DNA of 64,000 nucleotides from G963662905 sp965230045 (GCA_965230045.1 OZ245940.1:434001-498000), one strand, 5' to 3'. Positions 7,601 to 16,440 are shown, numbered from the stretch's first letter. Made by a program: numbers and translations. The notes: generated from the sequence alone by a model not told the origin.

Positions 7601-7658
7601 GCCGCAAATCCCTGATGCCCGGATGAGTATAAATCTCTGTGGTTTTGCCTCGGTTATG
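7575..7658 (-). pseudogene. Fossil of a tyrosine recombinase active-site C terminus
   Basis: A 27-codon frame reads HNRGKTTEIYTH then PGIRDLRRNHYIGQL and a stop. HNxxKTTEIYTH is the conserved motif around the nucleophilic tyrosine of phage-integrase/XerCD-type recombinases of Bacteroidota, whose proteins normally read GHSSSKTTEIYTHV at this place. A TAG stands immediately before the H codon and nothing of the rest of the enzyme lies upstream before the serine hydrolase gene ends at 7752, so only the tail survives. From 7600 downwards the sequence is the methyltransferase-derived repeat, so the last five codons are chimeric. Confidence 0.6.
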
Positions 7659-7705
7659 CTACGGAAACCCCTGCCTGTTGCCAACATTATATGTTCAGAA
7701 GCAGG

Positions 7706-7729
7706 ATTGATATCTGTATGGATATCAAT
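7706..7729. terminator. Hairpin after the second serine hydrolase gene
   Basis: ATTGATATC at 7706-7714 and GATATCAAT at 7721-7729 are perfect 9-bp arms around six bases, 22 bases past the stop at 7752 in the direction of transcription. There is no clear U tract, so it may be a weak terminator or a processing or binding site. Confidence 0.35.
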
Positions 7730-7751
7730 TAGTAAGGGCTAACGATAGCCA

Positions 7752-9626
7752 TTAATAAGTCCAAACCATCAAAGCAAAAAATTCGTACTTAATGAGGACG
7801 AGAGACAGGCAGAGCAGTATTACGGAAACACTCCTTAAGCAGATTTTTTCTAACAGGCTTTTGTTGCTGTTTCTGAAAAATGTTACCCAAATACCGCCTA
7901 TAGAAAGCAAGGGGAATAATACCGAAAATAGAAATATCAATATTCCGGCCAGTGACATAGCGCCATAATTATTATAATCTGCATGCCAGATACCGAGGGA
8001 AATAAACAATGCGAATACTGAAAGGACCGGCAAGCTGAGATACAAGCGCGGCAAATAGCTGATTTTATGGGTGCGCTTCTTTATCAGTTTCATTCCAAGC
8101 AGGTAAATGAGCCATATGATGATAAACAGCACATATAACAAAGACGTAGCCAGCCCGGATATCAAAACCGTCCTGTCGAGTATGGGTTTCCATTTTTGAT
8201 CTTTTTTATAGAATTCTTTCCCCAAAACAGTGAGCATGATTTCACCTTCTGAATTTTTAAAGAAATACACGCTTTCTTTTGCGCCGGAATCCCGCAAATA
8301 CTCATTTCCGCTCCTATGGATCAGGGCTTTCTTTTCTCCCATAAATTCCTTGATATACAAAGAATCGTTCTCCGAAATTACTTCCAGACCGGACAGAAAA
8401 TAATTGGGGAAACGATCCAGGCTTATTCCATAGTTGGCTTGCGAATAGTAAGCGGCAATGTCCTCTTTATCAATTTCTGATATCGGGTACACTGATGTTT
8501 CTTTTAGTGGTTTTAAAGCAAAATCCACGGAGCGGACAATATCCTCGATCAGATAATTGAAATAATCGGATTTGGCATTTATCAGGACAACTATTCCAAG
8601 ATCTGAAGCGGGATCAATCAGGAACATTGAGCTGAAGTCGGGCAAACCACCTCCATGGCCAAAAAATTTATGGCCGTTTACAAAACGCGAACTAAAGCCT
8701 GAGCCATAGCCCGGTTTAAATCCTTCGCGCGCGGCTATGGATGATGATGGAACAAACATCCGGTTCAGGCTTATAGAATCAATAATGGTGTTATGCTTGT
8801 AGGTTCCTCCATTTAAAAGCATTTGTACAAAGACGGCCATATCTGTGATATTGGAATGGATGCCTCCTGAGGGCCGCATCAGTACAGGAACATATTCGAG
8901 GGGCATTCCCTCACTTGTGCAGCCACGGGCAAACTGTGCACTGTTTTTTTCATCGCGCCAATAGGAAAAGGAAGTTGGGCCGAGCTTATCCAGGATATTG
9001 TTTTGGATGTACTGCTCAAATTTCTGTCCGCTGATTTTTTCAATAATCAGTCCCAGCAAACTATAGGCGTCATTTGAATAGGACGCAAATTCACCGGGTT
9101 TCCAGCGCACATATCTCGATTTTGGGTTAATGTTAAAAATATCGCTCAAGGGTAAATTTTGATCCCCGCTTGTGTTATAGCCTTCGTTAAAATGCACATC
9201 GTCAATGCTTGAAGTGTGCTCCAAAAGATGAATAAGCCGCACCGGATTTTCTTTTTCCCACTTATTTTTCATTTCAATTTCGGGGATAATCTTGTGCACC
9301 GGCGTATCCAGGGCAATTTTGCCTTCCCGCACCATCTGCATAATGGCTATGGCAACAAAAGTTTTGGAGATGGAGCCCAATCTGAAAATCGTTTGCCGGC
9401 TGAGGGGCGTGTTTTCACCTTTGTCTGCAAAGCCATAAGTTCCTGTCCAGATGCTGTCTTTATAAATTACAGCAACTGCGGCTCCGGGTATATCATAGTT
9501 TTCGATTATGGACTGGATGTCCAGTTTCATTAGAGAATCCTGTAATTGCTGATTCGGGTAGTTTTGCGCCATAGAGCCCATAAAAAAAGCAATGATAAAC
9601 AGACTGATTAAGCCATAAATTTTCAT
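7752..9626 (-). CDS. Membrane-anchored serine hydrolase (beta-lactamase-related)
   Basis: 624 residues from the preferred start. The N terminus MKIYGLISLFIIAFFMGSMA is a signal peptide; an in-frame ATG 33 bases earlier would put eleven polar residues before it, so 9626 is chosen. The catalytic SISK lies near residue 85 (RLGSISKTFVAIA), YSN near 180 (FASYSNDAYSLLG) and HGGG near 325. A second domain follows (about residues 385-480), and then three to four membrane segments (about 485-620). The layout, an extracytoplasmic hydrolase plus a C-terminal membrane anchor, is like the Bacillus penicillin-binding-protein-related PbpE/FmtA group. Peptidoglycan-peptide or D-amino-acid hydrolysis is plausible but not proven. 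Confidence 0.88.
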   Translation of the reverse strand: MKIYGLISLFIIAFFMGSMAQNYPNQQLQDSLMKLDIQSIIENYDIPGAAVAVIYKDSIWTGTYGFADKGENTPLSRQTIFRLGSISKTFVAIAIMQMVREGKIALDTPVHKIIPEIEMKNKWEKENPVRLIHLLEHTSSIDDVHFNEGYNTSGDQNLPLSDIFNINPKSRYVRWKPGEFASYSNDAYSLLGLIIEKISGQKFEQYIQNNILDKLGPTSFSYWRDEKNSAQFARGCTSEGMPLEYVPVLMRPSGGIHSNITDMAVFVQMLLNGGTYKHNTIIDSISLNRMFVPSSSIAAREGFKPGYGSGFSSRFVNGHKFFGHGGGLPDFSSMFLIDPASDLGIVVLINAKSDYFNYLIEDIVRSVDFALKPLKETSVYPISEIDKEDIAAYYSQANYGISLDRFPNYFLSGLEVISENDSLYIKEFMGEKKALIHRSGNEYLRDSGAKESVYFFKNSEGEIMLTVLGKEFYKKDQKWKPILDRTVLISGLATSLLYVLFIIIWLIYLLGMKLIKKRTHKISYLPRLYLSLPVLSVFALFISLGIWHADYNNYGAMSLAGILIFLFSVLFPLLSIGGIWVTFFRNSNKSLLEKICLRSVSVILLCLSLVLIKYEFFALMVWTY

Positions 9627-9870
9627 AGAAATCCTGTTTTGTAATTGTGGTAATGTCATTTTATGTTTTTGTTAAGGGTGGAAGGAATATGTATGAACAG
9701 AACGGATTAATATCAGTTGTTTTCTGACATAAACATTCTTTTTGAATGGCTTTGGTTTTATGGTTGATGGCACATCCCTTTCGGGAAGGAAGCGAGCCCA
9801 CTACATGCAGTAGTGAGCTCAGAATAATCGTAGTAAATAAGATTTTTTGTTAAAACCGATTTTTCAGGCA

Positions 9871-10233
9871 TTAATTTTCTTCAGGCTCTTTCTCTTTTTC
9901 AATCGCCCCATCCTCTTTCCGCTGCTTTTCGCCAATGAAATAGCTCAAAATAAGGCTGATGCCGCCGAGGATGAAAATCATGGAGAAATAGGCCACTTCT
10001 TCCTGCATATCCGTAACAGCGGTGAGCAGGTTCCCAAGCAGTATGCCCAGCGCTACGGCAATCAGGATCATACCCCATTTTAAACTCAATAAATCTGACT
10101 TATTGCTTTGAAAAACAGAGGCATCTTTGCCAAACTGCAGTAAGGCCATACGTTCTTTTTTGCGAATGCTCAGATACACGATACCGTAAACAAATGCGAA
10201 GAATCCTAAGGGAATGAAAATTTCTGGTTCCAT
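9871..10233 (-). CDS. DUF6249-like small membrane protein
   Basis: 120 residues with three hydrophobic segments: about 5-22, 53-72 and 80-98, followed by a highly charged tail (EKQRKEDGAIEKEKEPEEN). The plan MEPEIFIPLGFFAFVYGIVYL, RKKERMALLQFG and LKWGMILIAVALGILLGNLL is that of the DUF6249 family of Bacteroidota inner-membrane proteins, whose function is unknown. In other genomes such genes often neighbour sigma factors or regulators; here it lies alone between a serine hydrolase and the efflux operon transcribed the other way. The 210-bp spacer 9661-9870 holds only a weak hairpin with CACTAC/GTAGTG arms near 9792-9808. Confidence 0.7.
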   Translation of the reverse strand: MEPEIFIPLGFFAFVYGIVYLSIRKKERMALLQFGKDASVFQSNKSDLLSLKWGMILIAVALGILLGNLLTAVTDMQEEVAYFSMIFILGGISLILSYFIGEKQRKEDGAIEKEKEPEEN

Positions 10234-10329
10234 GGTGTTTTATTTTTTAATGTTTCTGCCCTTTTGACGCCGGAGGGCGGGTGTGGTTACAGCTTGGATT
10301 TTCTGTGTCCTCTGTTTTGCTTTCTTTTT

Positions 10330-10418
10330 TTCGCTTCAGGACCAGGTTTTTTGCGGCTTTTGGAAAATGAAATCAAAACCAATTTCGTTTTTGCCATTTT
10401 CCAAAAACAGAAGCGAAC
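10330..10418. repeat. Large nested imperfect palindrome upstream of the efflux operon (gap 10234-10536)
   Basis: Inner 12-bp arms TTTTGGAAAATG (10358-10369) and CATTTTCCAAAA (10395-10406), with AAAT/ATTT pairing just inside, and outer arms TTCGCTTC (10330-10337) and GAAGCGAA (10411-10418). The whole can fold as one 89-base hairpin with internal loops. It has no reading frame worth calling. It could be a decayed REP-type repeat, a terminator-like structure, or part of the control region of the operon that begins at 10537. Confidence 0.65.
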
Positions 10419-10422
10419 ACAC

Positions 10423-10438
10423 TGCCCAATAGTGGGCA
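10423..10438. promoter_or_regulatory. Candidate enhancer (upstream activating) palindrome
   Basis: TGCCCA-ATAG-TGGGCA, a perfect dyad centred near 10430. It lies about 90 bp before the transcription start predicted from the sigma-54 promoter at 10495-10510, the distance at which NtrC-type activators bind. The likely protein is the response regulator encoded at 16912-18285, at the far end of the same gene run; this link is inferred. Confidence 0.45.
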
Positions 10439-10494
10439 ATCAGGGCTTTTGTGGAAATGTTGTAATCGTCTTTAAAACAGCTGTTTATAAATAG

Positions 10495-10510
10495 TGGCAC
10501 AGTGCTTGGC
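10495..10510 (+). promoter_or_regulatory. Sigma-54 (-24/-12) promoter of the efflux operon
   Basis: TGGCAC-AGTGC-TTGGC matches the consensus TGGCAC-N5-TTGC apart from the final position of the -12 element (GG at -24, then ten bases, then GG). It ends 26 bp before the ATG at 10537. The gene run it would drive ends with a sigma-54 activator, so promoter type and regulator agree. Confidence 0.62.
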
Positions 10511-10536
10511 TAAGGAAAAGCCGTAAGAAAAAATAC

Positions 10537-11784
10537 ATGGACACAAGAATTTCAAAAGAAAAACTCAGGAAGAAGAAGCAAAAAAGAGTGCTTCAGGCAG
10601 GTCTTGTTCTCATAGTGCTGATGTTGCTGATATTGCTTATCAGGATGATGATCAAACCCACGGTAAAACGTGATGAATTTTCGGTAGCTGTAGCAGAGCG
10701 GGGATTTATTGCGGCCAGTGTTCCGGCTACCGGATTGGTTTTGCCCGAATTTGAGGAGGTAATCAACAGTCCGGCGCAAACGCGCATCATTAAGGCATTT
10801 TTGCCGGTGGGCAGTGCGCTTGAACCCGGCGATACCATTTTGAGCCTGGATGTGGAAAGTGCACGCCTGAAAATGCGCCAGCTCAGTGATGAACTGGAAA
10901 TGAAAAAGAACAATATCACCAAGCAGGAAATCCAGCTGGAAAAAGAGCTCATTGATTTGCAAACCGAAGAAGCCATCAAAAAACTGCAGGTGGATAATAC
11001 CGGGGCCCATCTGAAGCAGGAGGAATATCTTTTTGAGATTGGTGGCGGAACCCGGGAGAAAGTAAAGCAGGCACAACTTGAGCTGGAAGTGGCGAAAATT
11101 GAACTGGAACAGATACGCAAGACAGTGGCCAACAGCCAAAAATCCATGAAAGCCAATATGCAGGGGCTTCGGCTGGAAGTGAACATACAGCAAAACCAGC
11201 TGAATGAACTGCAGGCCACCATCGACCGCTCCACGATAATTGCTGCAAAAAAAGGCGTTCTGACCTTTCTGGAAGATCAGGCCGGGCAAAGTGTTTCCAA
11301 AGGCCAGATGCTGGCGAAAATAGCGGACCTGGGATCCTACATTGTCCAGTCGCGCATTTCGGAAGCCAATGCCAATAAACTGAAAATTGGTGGAGATGTG
11401 CAAATCCGGCTGGACAAAGAACATGAGTTTAAAGGTCGGGTACAAAGCATTTCGCCTACGGTCGAATCCAATTCTATTTCCTTTGTTGTGGCGTTCGAAA
11501 AACAGGATTTGCAATTGCTCCGGCCGCGCCTCAATGTTGATGTTTTTGTCATGACCACATCAAAAGAGAATGCCTTATTGGTCCGCAACGGAAGTTTTTA
11601 CCGTGGCCGCAAAAAGCAGGATATTTTCCTTTTTGAAGCAGATAAGCTGATCCGCCACAAGGCTGAATTTGGATTGCAAAATGCAGATTTTGTGGAAATC
11701 CTCAGCGGAGCAAAGGAAGGCGATAAAATTGTTACCACCAAACTAAACAAGCTGGAGGGATATGATGAAATATCAGTGGATTAA
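10537..11784 (+). CDS. HlyD/MacA-type periplasmic adaptor of an ABC efflux system
   Basis: 415 residues. One N-terminal membrane anchor (about 20-41) after a Lys/Arg-rich start; then a biotinyl-lipoyl half-motif, a long coiled-coil hairpin (about 105-230, rich in E, K, Q and L), the second lipoyl half (KKGVLTFLEDQAGQSVSKGQML) and beta-barrel domains. It bridges the inner-membrane ABC transporter and the outer-membrane TolC protein encoded just downstream; the last 23 bases overlap the TolC gene. It is the first gene of the run 10537-16440 and sits directly behind a sigma-54 promoter. Confidence 0.9.
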   Translation: MDTRISKEKLRKKKQKRVLQAGLVLIVLMLLILLIRMMIKPTVKRDEFSVAVAERGFIAASVPATGLVLPEFEEVINSPAQTRIIKAFLPVGSALEPGDTILSLDVESARLKMRQLSDELEMKKNNITKQEIQLEKELIDLQTEEAIKKLQVDNTGAHLKQEEYLFEIGGGTREKVKQAQLELEVAKIELEQIRKTVANSQKSMKANMQGLRLEVNIQQNQLNELQATIDRSTIIAAKKGVLTFLEDQAGQSVSKGQMLAKIADLGSYIVQSRISEANANKLKIGGDVQIRLDKEHEFKGRVQSISPTVESNSISFVVAFEKQDLQLLRPRLNVDVFVMTTSKENALLVRNGSFYRGRKKQDIFLFEADKLIRHKAEFGLQNADFVEILSGAKEGDKIVTTKLNKLEGYDEISVD

Positions 11785-13258
11785 AACAGTCTTTTGCCGT
11801 TTATTTTTAAGCCTGATAATCGTCCTTTTGGCATATCAAAATATTGCTGCACAGGGCATTGGGCTGGATCAGCTGATTGGTATTGCTGTGGAAAATTCGC
11901 CCGAAAGTATGCGCATTAAAACCGTGAAGGAAAATAAATACTGGCAATGGCGCGAGTTCAAAGCGGAATACAAACCACAATTGGTGTTCAGCGGCAAACT
12001 GCCTTATTATCAGAATGAAAACATTCCCATTATCCAGGATGACGGTAGTATTGTTTTCCGCAATATAAACCAAAACCAGCTGACCGCAAACCTTTCCCTG
12101 GAGCAGAATATCAGCCTGACAGGCGGAACGGTTTTTTTTAGCTCCGACCTGGCCCGTCTCGACGATTTCAGCCAGGATCAGGTAAGCTATAATGGCTCTC
12201 CTTTTTTTATCGGATATTCACAATCCATTTTTGGCTTCAATAATCTGAAATGGATGAAGCATATCGAGCCGGTTAAATATGAGGAATCTTTTAAAGAACA
12301 TGCCGAAGGAGTGGAAAAGATTGCCTATACCACAACGCTTTATTATTTCAACCTGCTCATCGCACAGGCAGATTATCTCTCGGCAGTCAAAAACAAAGAA
12401 AATGCCGATACCAATTACCGCATAGGGCAGGAAAAACATGCACTTGGGCGGATTTCAAAAGATGAGCTACTGCAGTTGAAATATGGCGTGATTTCGGCCA
12501 GCAAAGACATCGCACGTGCACGTCTGGAAATGAAATCAGCCAGTCTGGCACTGACTTCATTCACAGGGCTCAATGCCAATGATTCGCTCATATTGCATAT
12601 TCCGGATGAGATAAAAGCTTTTGCGATAAACGACAGCATGGCTGTTGAAAAAGCTTTTGAAAACAGCCGGCAGAGCCTTGAGTTTAAACGAAAAATCCTG
12701 GAAGCACGCCGTGATTCGGAAAAAGCCCGCCGCGAAAGCGGTTTTATGGCCAATATCTCCATGAGCTATGGCCGGAATGCCATCGGTACTGATTTATCAA
12801 ATGTTTATGACAATCAAAGCGATATGAAAACCCTGGAGCTGGGCGTAAGCATACCCATTATGGATTGGGGCAGGACAAAAGCACGACGCAAAACCGCTGA
12901 AGCCAACCTCAGGCTTACCGAATATACGGTGGAGCAGGAGAAAATTAATTTCCGCCAGGAAGTAATTATGGAAACAGAAAATTTCCGCATGTTGCTCGAT
13001 TTTATCGTCTATACTTCCGAGGCAGACCAAGCCGCTGCCGAACGTTTTGAAATTGCACGCCTGCGTTATCTGGCCGGCGATATCCGTCTTATCGACTATA
13101 ACATTGCGCAGGATGATAAAGATCAGGCCCGCCAGGATTATATCAAAGCATTGCGCGATTACTGGCTTACCTATTACTTTATCCGAATACTTACACTTTA
13201 CGATTTTCAACAGAATGTATCATTAATATCACCTGATTATGTTTCGGAACTATATTAA
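11762..13258 (+). CDS. TolC-family outer-membrane efflux protein
   Basis: About 498 residues with a signal peptide (hydrophobic core SLIIVLLAYQNIAAQG). The two long helical repeats of outer-membrane efflux proteins are visible, for example FSSDLARLDDFSQDQVSY, IAYTTTLYYFNLLIAQADYL and LRLTEYTVEQEKINFRQEV. It forms the exit duct of the ABC pump. Two adjacent ATG codons (11762 and 11765) give nearly the same protein. It overlaps the adaptor gene by 23 bases and the first permease gene by 20, indicating translational coupling. Confidence 0.9.
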   Translation: MMKYQWIKTVFCRLFLSLIIVLLAYQNIAAQGIGLDQLIGIAVENSPESMRIKTVKENKYWQWREFKAEYKPQLVFSGKLPYYQNENIPIIQDDGSIVFRNINQNQLTANLSLEQNISLTGGTVFFSSDLARLDDFSQDQVSYNGSPFFIGYSQSIFGFNNLKWMKHIEPVKYEESFKEHAEGVEKIAYTTTLYYFNLLIAQADYLSAVKNKENADTNYRIGQEKHALGRISKDELLQLKYGVISASKDIARARLEMKSASLALTSFTGLNANDSLILHIPDEIKAFAINDSMAVEKAFENSRQSLEFKRKILEARRDSEKARRESGFMANISMSYGRNAIGTDLSNVYDNQSDMKTLELGVSIPIMDWGRTKARRKTAEANLRLTEYTVEQEKINFRQEVIMETENFRMLLDFIVYTSEADQAAAERFEIARLRYLAGDIRLIDYNIAQDDKDQARQDYIKALRDYWLTYYFIRILTLYDFQQNVSLISPDYVSELY

Positions 13259-14513
13259 AACTGCATGGAAGGTTTTCCGGCGGAAGAAACTCTTTTCGCT
13301 TATATCACTTTATGGGATAACCGCCCCAATGGTGTTTATCATCATATTGTTCAGTGTGGTCACGCACCTGACGCAAAACGAAAAACCTATGTCGCAAGGC
13401 GACCGTATGGTATATCTCGATAACATCCGCTGGATGTACATTGACGAAAACGGGGAGCGCACACGCTCTATGGGAAACTGGCCGTCATACCAGTTCATTA
13501 AAAAAAACCTGAAGCCCCTCAAAAGCCCCGAGATGATCGTATCTGCGGTTTCATCAGAAGCATCGGATATTTATGTCTATCGCAACAATCAGCGTTTCGA
13601 TTTTACCATCAAATATACCGATCCGGAGTTTTGGCAAGTCTGCGACCATGAATTCCTGCTGGGCAGGCCCTTCAATGAACAGGAATTTGAAGAGGGACAA
13701 AAGTATGCTGTGATTGATAAGCCTACAGCAGAATTTCATTTTGCTGATGAAAATCCCATTGGCCGGATGATTGATGTGTATAATGAATCCTTCCGCGTGA
13801 TCGGTGTTGTGGAAGAAGTGGATGTAACCAAACACCGCATTGCAGCCAATATCTATACGCCTTTAACAACCAACGACAGGTTTAAAACGAAATCCATTTT
13901 CAGTGGAGGCTGCTCTGCTTTAATGCTGCTGGATGATCGTTCTGATTTTGATGAACTGAACGATCAGATTCAGCTAATTGCCGAAAACTATGATGTTTCG
14001 GAAATTGATTATGTAAACAAGCTCGAAATTGATGTACCGAAAACCAGCCTGAGCCAGGAAATTGACATCCTTATATGGCAAATGTTTTCATACAGCACCG
14101 GCACTTTTGGCACGGATCATTATCAGCTCATTGCTATCCTGATTGCTTTCCTTTTGTTTATTGTCTTGCCTACAATTAACATTATTAATATCAATCTGAA
14201 CCGCATCAGTGAGCGCAACTCTGAAATCGGGATCCGGAAATCCTTTGGTGCACGCTCGGGCACACTGGTGGTTCAGTTTATTACCGAAACCGTGTTTTTT
14301 ACCATAATTGGAAGCTTGCTGGCCATAATTATTGCCTGGATTTGCCTTTTCCTGATCAATGAATCAGGAATCGTGGCCGGAGCAGTATTCAGTATCAACC
14401 TGAAAGCCCTGGCCTATACCTTTGTTACGGTGCTGTTTTTTGGCTTTTTATCGGGCGCTTATCCTGCCTGGAAAATGTCACGTCAAAGTATTGTTCATTC
14501 TTTAAATTCTTAA
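13239..14513 (+). CDS. FtsX/MacB-type ABC transporter permease, first subunit
   Basis: 424 residues: one membrane segment at about 20-43, a large extracytoplasmic MacB-PCD-like domain, then three segments at about 300-420. The cytoplasmic loop has the FtsX-family signature ISERNSEIGIRKSFGARSG that contacts the ATPase. MacB-type systems do not carry solutes through the membrane but drive conformational changes in the periplasm to push substrate into TolC. It is followed after 3 bp by a second, diverged permease, so the pump is a heterodimer. Confidence 0.88.
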   Translation: MFRNYIKTAWKVFRRKKLFSLISLYGITAPMVFIIILFSVVTHLTQNEKPMSQGDRMVYLDNIRWMYIDENGERTRSMGNWPSYQFIKKNLKPLKSPEMIVSAVSSEASDIYVYRNNQRFDFTIKYTDPEFWQVCDHEFLLGRPFNEQEFEEGQKYAVIDKPTAEFHFADENPIGRMIDVYNESFRVIGVVEEVDVTKHRIAANIYTPLTTNDRFKTKSIFSGGCSALMLLDDRSDFDELNDQIQLIAENYDVSEIDYVNKLEIDVPKTSLSQEIDILIWQMFSYSTGTFGTDHYQLIAILIAFLLFIVLPTINIININLNRISERNSEIGIRKSFGARSGTLVVQFITETVFFTIIGSLLAIIIAWICLFLINESGIVAGAVFSINLKALAYTFVTVLFFGFLSGAYPAWKMSRQSIVHSLNS

Positions 14514-14516
14514 AAT

Positions 14517-15746
14517 ATGATCCGACATATTGCAAAAATAATCTGGAAAAACAGGAAGAAAAGTTTCCTGTTGATACTGGGATTTCTGTTGAGCTATCTG
14601 AGCGTAATTGCTATTTTAACTATTATCAGCAATTTTTTGGATAATAAAGGCAAAACACTTGGTTTTGAGTATGAAAACGTCTATAAATTCGAAATGGCCA
14701 CAACAGCCAATTTCGACGATAATCAGGAAGAAGCGGAAAGGCAGATAGACGGTATCCTGCAAACAATCCGTGATTATCAGGCTGTGGAAAAGCTGGGCTA
14801 TTGGCATTATAATTATCCTTTTTCACAGCAGGAAGTGCATCCGGGCGATGATGTTTTTTATGGCGATAAATCTGTGAGCAATAATTTGGTGGATATGTAT
14901 GCCGCTGATGAAAATATGCAGGAAATTCTGGATATCAATATAACAGAGGGGCGATGGTTCGACCGATCGGATATTGTTGCTTCAAAGCGGCATTCCCTGA
15001 TTAACCAAAACATGAAGGAAACGCTCTTTGGCGATGAAAACCCTATTGGAAAAACCCTGAATATTTGTGGTCGTGAAACGGAGATTATTGGCGTAATCGA
15101 TGATTTCAGATATCGCGGTGAGTTTTCCAATTCTTTGAACCTCCTTATTCTGCATGAATCATTCAGGGACAGCGTGCATTATGAAAGAGGAACATGTATG
15201 TGGTGCAACGGCTGCGGATGGGATGTGTTCCTGTTTAAATCAAGGAGTAACGACCCGGATTTTGAAGCCAATCTTATTGGACTTTTAAAAACCAAATTTC
15301 CCGATTGGGTTATCGACATCACTACTTTGGAAGATTTGCATCATGCTTATATGAAAAGAACATGGACCCCAATAATTATCATTGCCATTGTGGTTCTTTT
15401 TGTGCTGTCGAATGTGCTTTTCGGTCTTTTTGGATTGCTTTGGTACAGTATTTCACTGCGCAAAGCCGAGATTGGATTGCGCATGGCAGTAGGTGCTCAT
15501 AAATCTTTGATATACAAACAGTTTATTTTTGAAATGCTGGCACTTGTCACGCTCGGAATCATCCCTGGGATTATTATTGCCATTCAGTTTCCTTTATTGC
15601 AGGTTTTCGATATACCACTGCACATCTACCTGCAGGCAATAGGCATTTCCTCCCTTTTGATGTATGTACTTGTAGCACTTTGTGCACTGGCTCCATCGGC
15701 TCAGGCCGCAGCCATTAATCCGGCCACTGCTTTACATGACGAGTAA
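14517..15746 (+). CDS. FtsX/MacB-type ABC transporter permease, second subunit
   Basis: 409 residues with the same plan as the gene before it: N-terminal membrane segment (about 18-40), extracytoplasmic domain, and three C-terminal segments. The ATPase-facing loop reads LRKAEIGLRMAVGAHKS. The periplasmic domain has a cysteine cluster GTCMWCNGCGW (about residues 222-232) absent from the first subunit, so it may form a disulphide or bind a metal. The last 65 bases also encode an upstream in-frame extension of the ATPase gene, which I discount. Confidence 0.88.
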   Translation: MIRHIAKIIWKNRKKSFLLILGFLLSYLSVIAILTIISNFLDNKGKTLGFEYENVYKFEMATTANFDDNQEEAERQIDGILQTIRDYQAVEKLGYWHYNYPFSQQEVHPGDDVFYGDKSVSNNLVDMYAADENMQEILDINITEGRWFDRSDIVASKRHSLINQNMKETLFGDENPIGKTLNICGRETEIIGVIDDFRYRGEFSNSLNLLILHESFRDSVHYERGTCMWCNGCGWDVFLFKSRSNDPDFEANLIGLLKTKFPDWVIDITTLEDLHHAYMKRTWTPIIIIAIVVLFVLSNVLFGLFGLLWYSISLRKAEIGLRMAVGAHKSLIYKQFIFEMLALVTLGIIPGIIIAIQFPLLQVFDIPLHIYLQAIGISSLLMYVLVALCALAPSAQAAAINPATALHDE

Positions 15747-15771
15747 AAATAAACCGAAAAAGAATAAAATC

Positions 15772-16440
15772 ATGATTAAACTCAATAATATCGCCAAAGT
15801 TTATCAAACTGAAGAAATCGAAACACAGGCACTTCAGAATATCAACCTCCAAATCGATGATCAGGAATTTGTTTCCGTAATGGGGCCATCAGGATGTGGG
15901 AAAAGTACCCTGCTGAATATCATCGGGCTGCTGGATAATCCTTCCGCAGGCGAAGTGGAAATAGACGGAAAAGCCATGATGGAGCAAAGCAGCAAGCAAC
16001 TGGCCCTGTTCCGCAACCAAAGCCTGGGCTTTATCTTTCAGAGCTTTCATCTGATCAATGATTTGCAGGTAGTTGATAATGTGGAACTTCCACTGCTGTA
16101 CCGAAAAGGCATCAGCGGAAAAGAAAGGCGCAAACTCGCATTGGAAGCCCTTAAAAAAGTGGGACTTAGTGCCCGTGCCAAACATTATCCCTCACAGCTG
16201 TCGGGCGGACAGAAACAGCGTGTTGCCATAGCCCGTGCAATTATTGGCCGCCCATCCATCATTCTTGCCGATGAGCCCACCGGAAACCTCGACAGTAAAA
16301 TGGGCAATGAAATTATGGATATCCTGATGCGCCTCAACAAAGAAGATAAAACCACCATCATTATGGTGACCCACGACGAACAAATGGCAAAAAAAACACA
16401 TAGGGTAATCCATTTGTTTGATGGGATGCAGGTAAACTGA
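15772..16440 (+). CDS. MacB/LolD-type ABC transporter ATP-binding protein
   Basis: 222 residues from the ATG at 15772 (MIKLNNIAKVYQTEEIETQAL, the normal family N terminus). Walker A GPSGCGKST, Q-loop GFIFQSFHLI, signature LSGGQKQR, Walker B IILADEPTGNLD and the H-loop VTHDEQ are all intact. It energises the two FtsX-type permeases upstream. It ends the structural genes of the pump; the two-component genes follow after a 471-bp spacer that contains palindromes. Confidence 0.93.
   Translation: MIKLNNIAKVYQTEEIETQALQNINLQIDDQEFVSVMGPSGCGKSTLLNIIGLLDNPSAGEVEIDGKAMMEQSSKQLALFRNQSLGFIFQSFHLINDLQVVDNVELPLLYRKGISGKERRKLALEALKKVGLSARAKHYPSQLSGGQKQRVAIARAIIGRPSIILADEPTGNLDSKMGNEIMDILMRLNKEDKTTIIMVTHDEQMAKKTHRVIHLFDGMQVN

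Noticed and set aside
10264..10494. 76-codon frame before the efflux operon
   Set aside because: Runs across the nested palindrome and has no domain or start signal; the region is better explained as regulatory.
10552..11514. Long minus-strand frame opposite the HlyD-type adaptor
   Set aside because: Composition is Phe/His/Gln-rich, typical of antisense shadow; adaptor motifs on the plus strand are clear.
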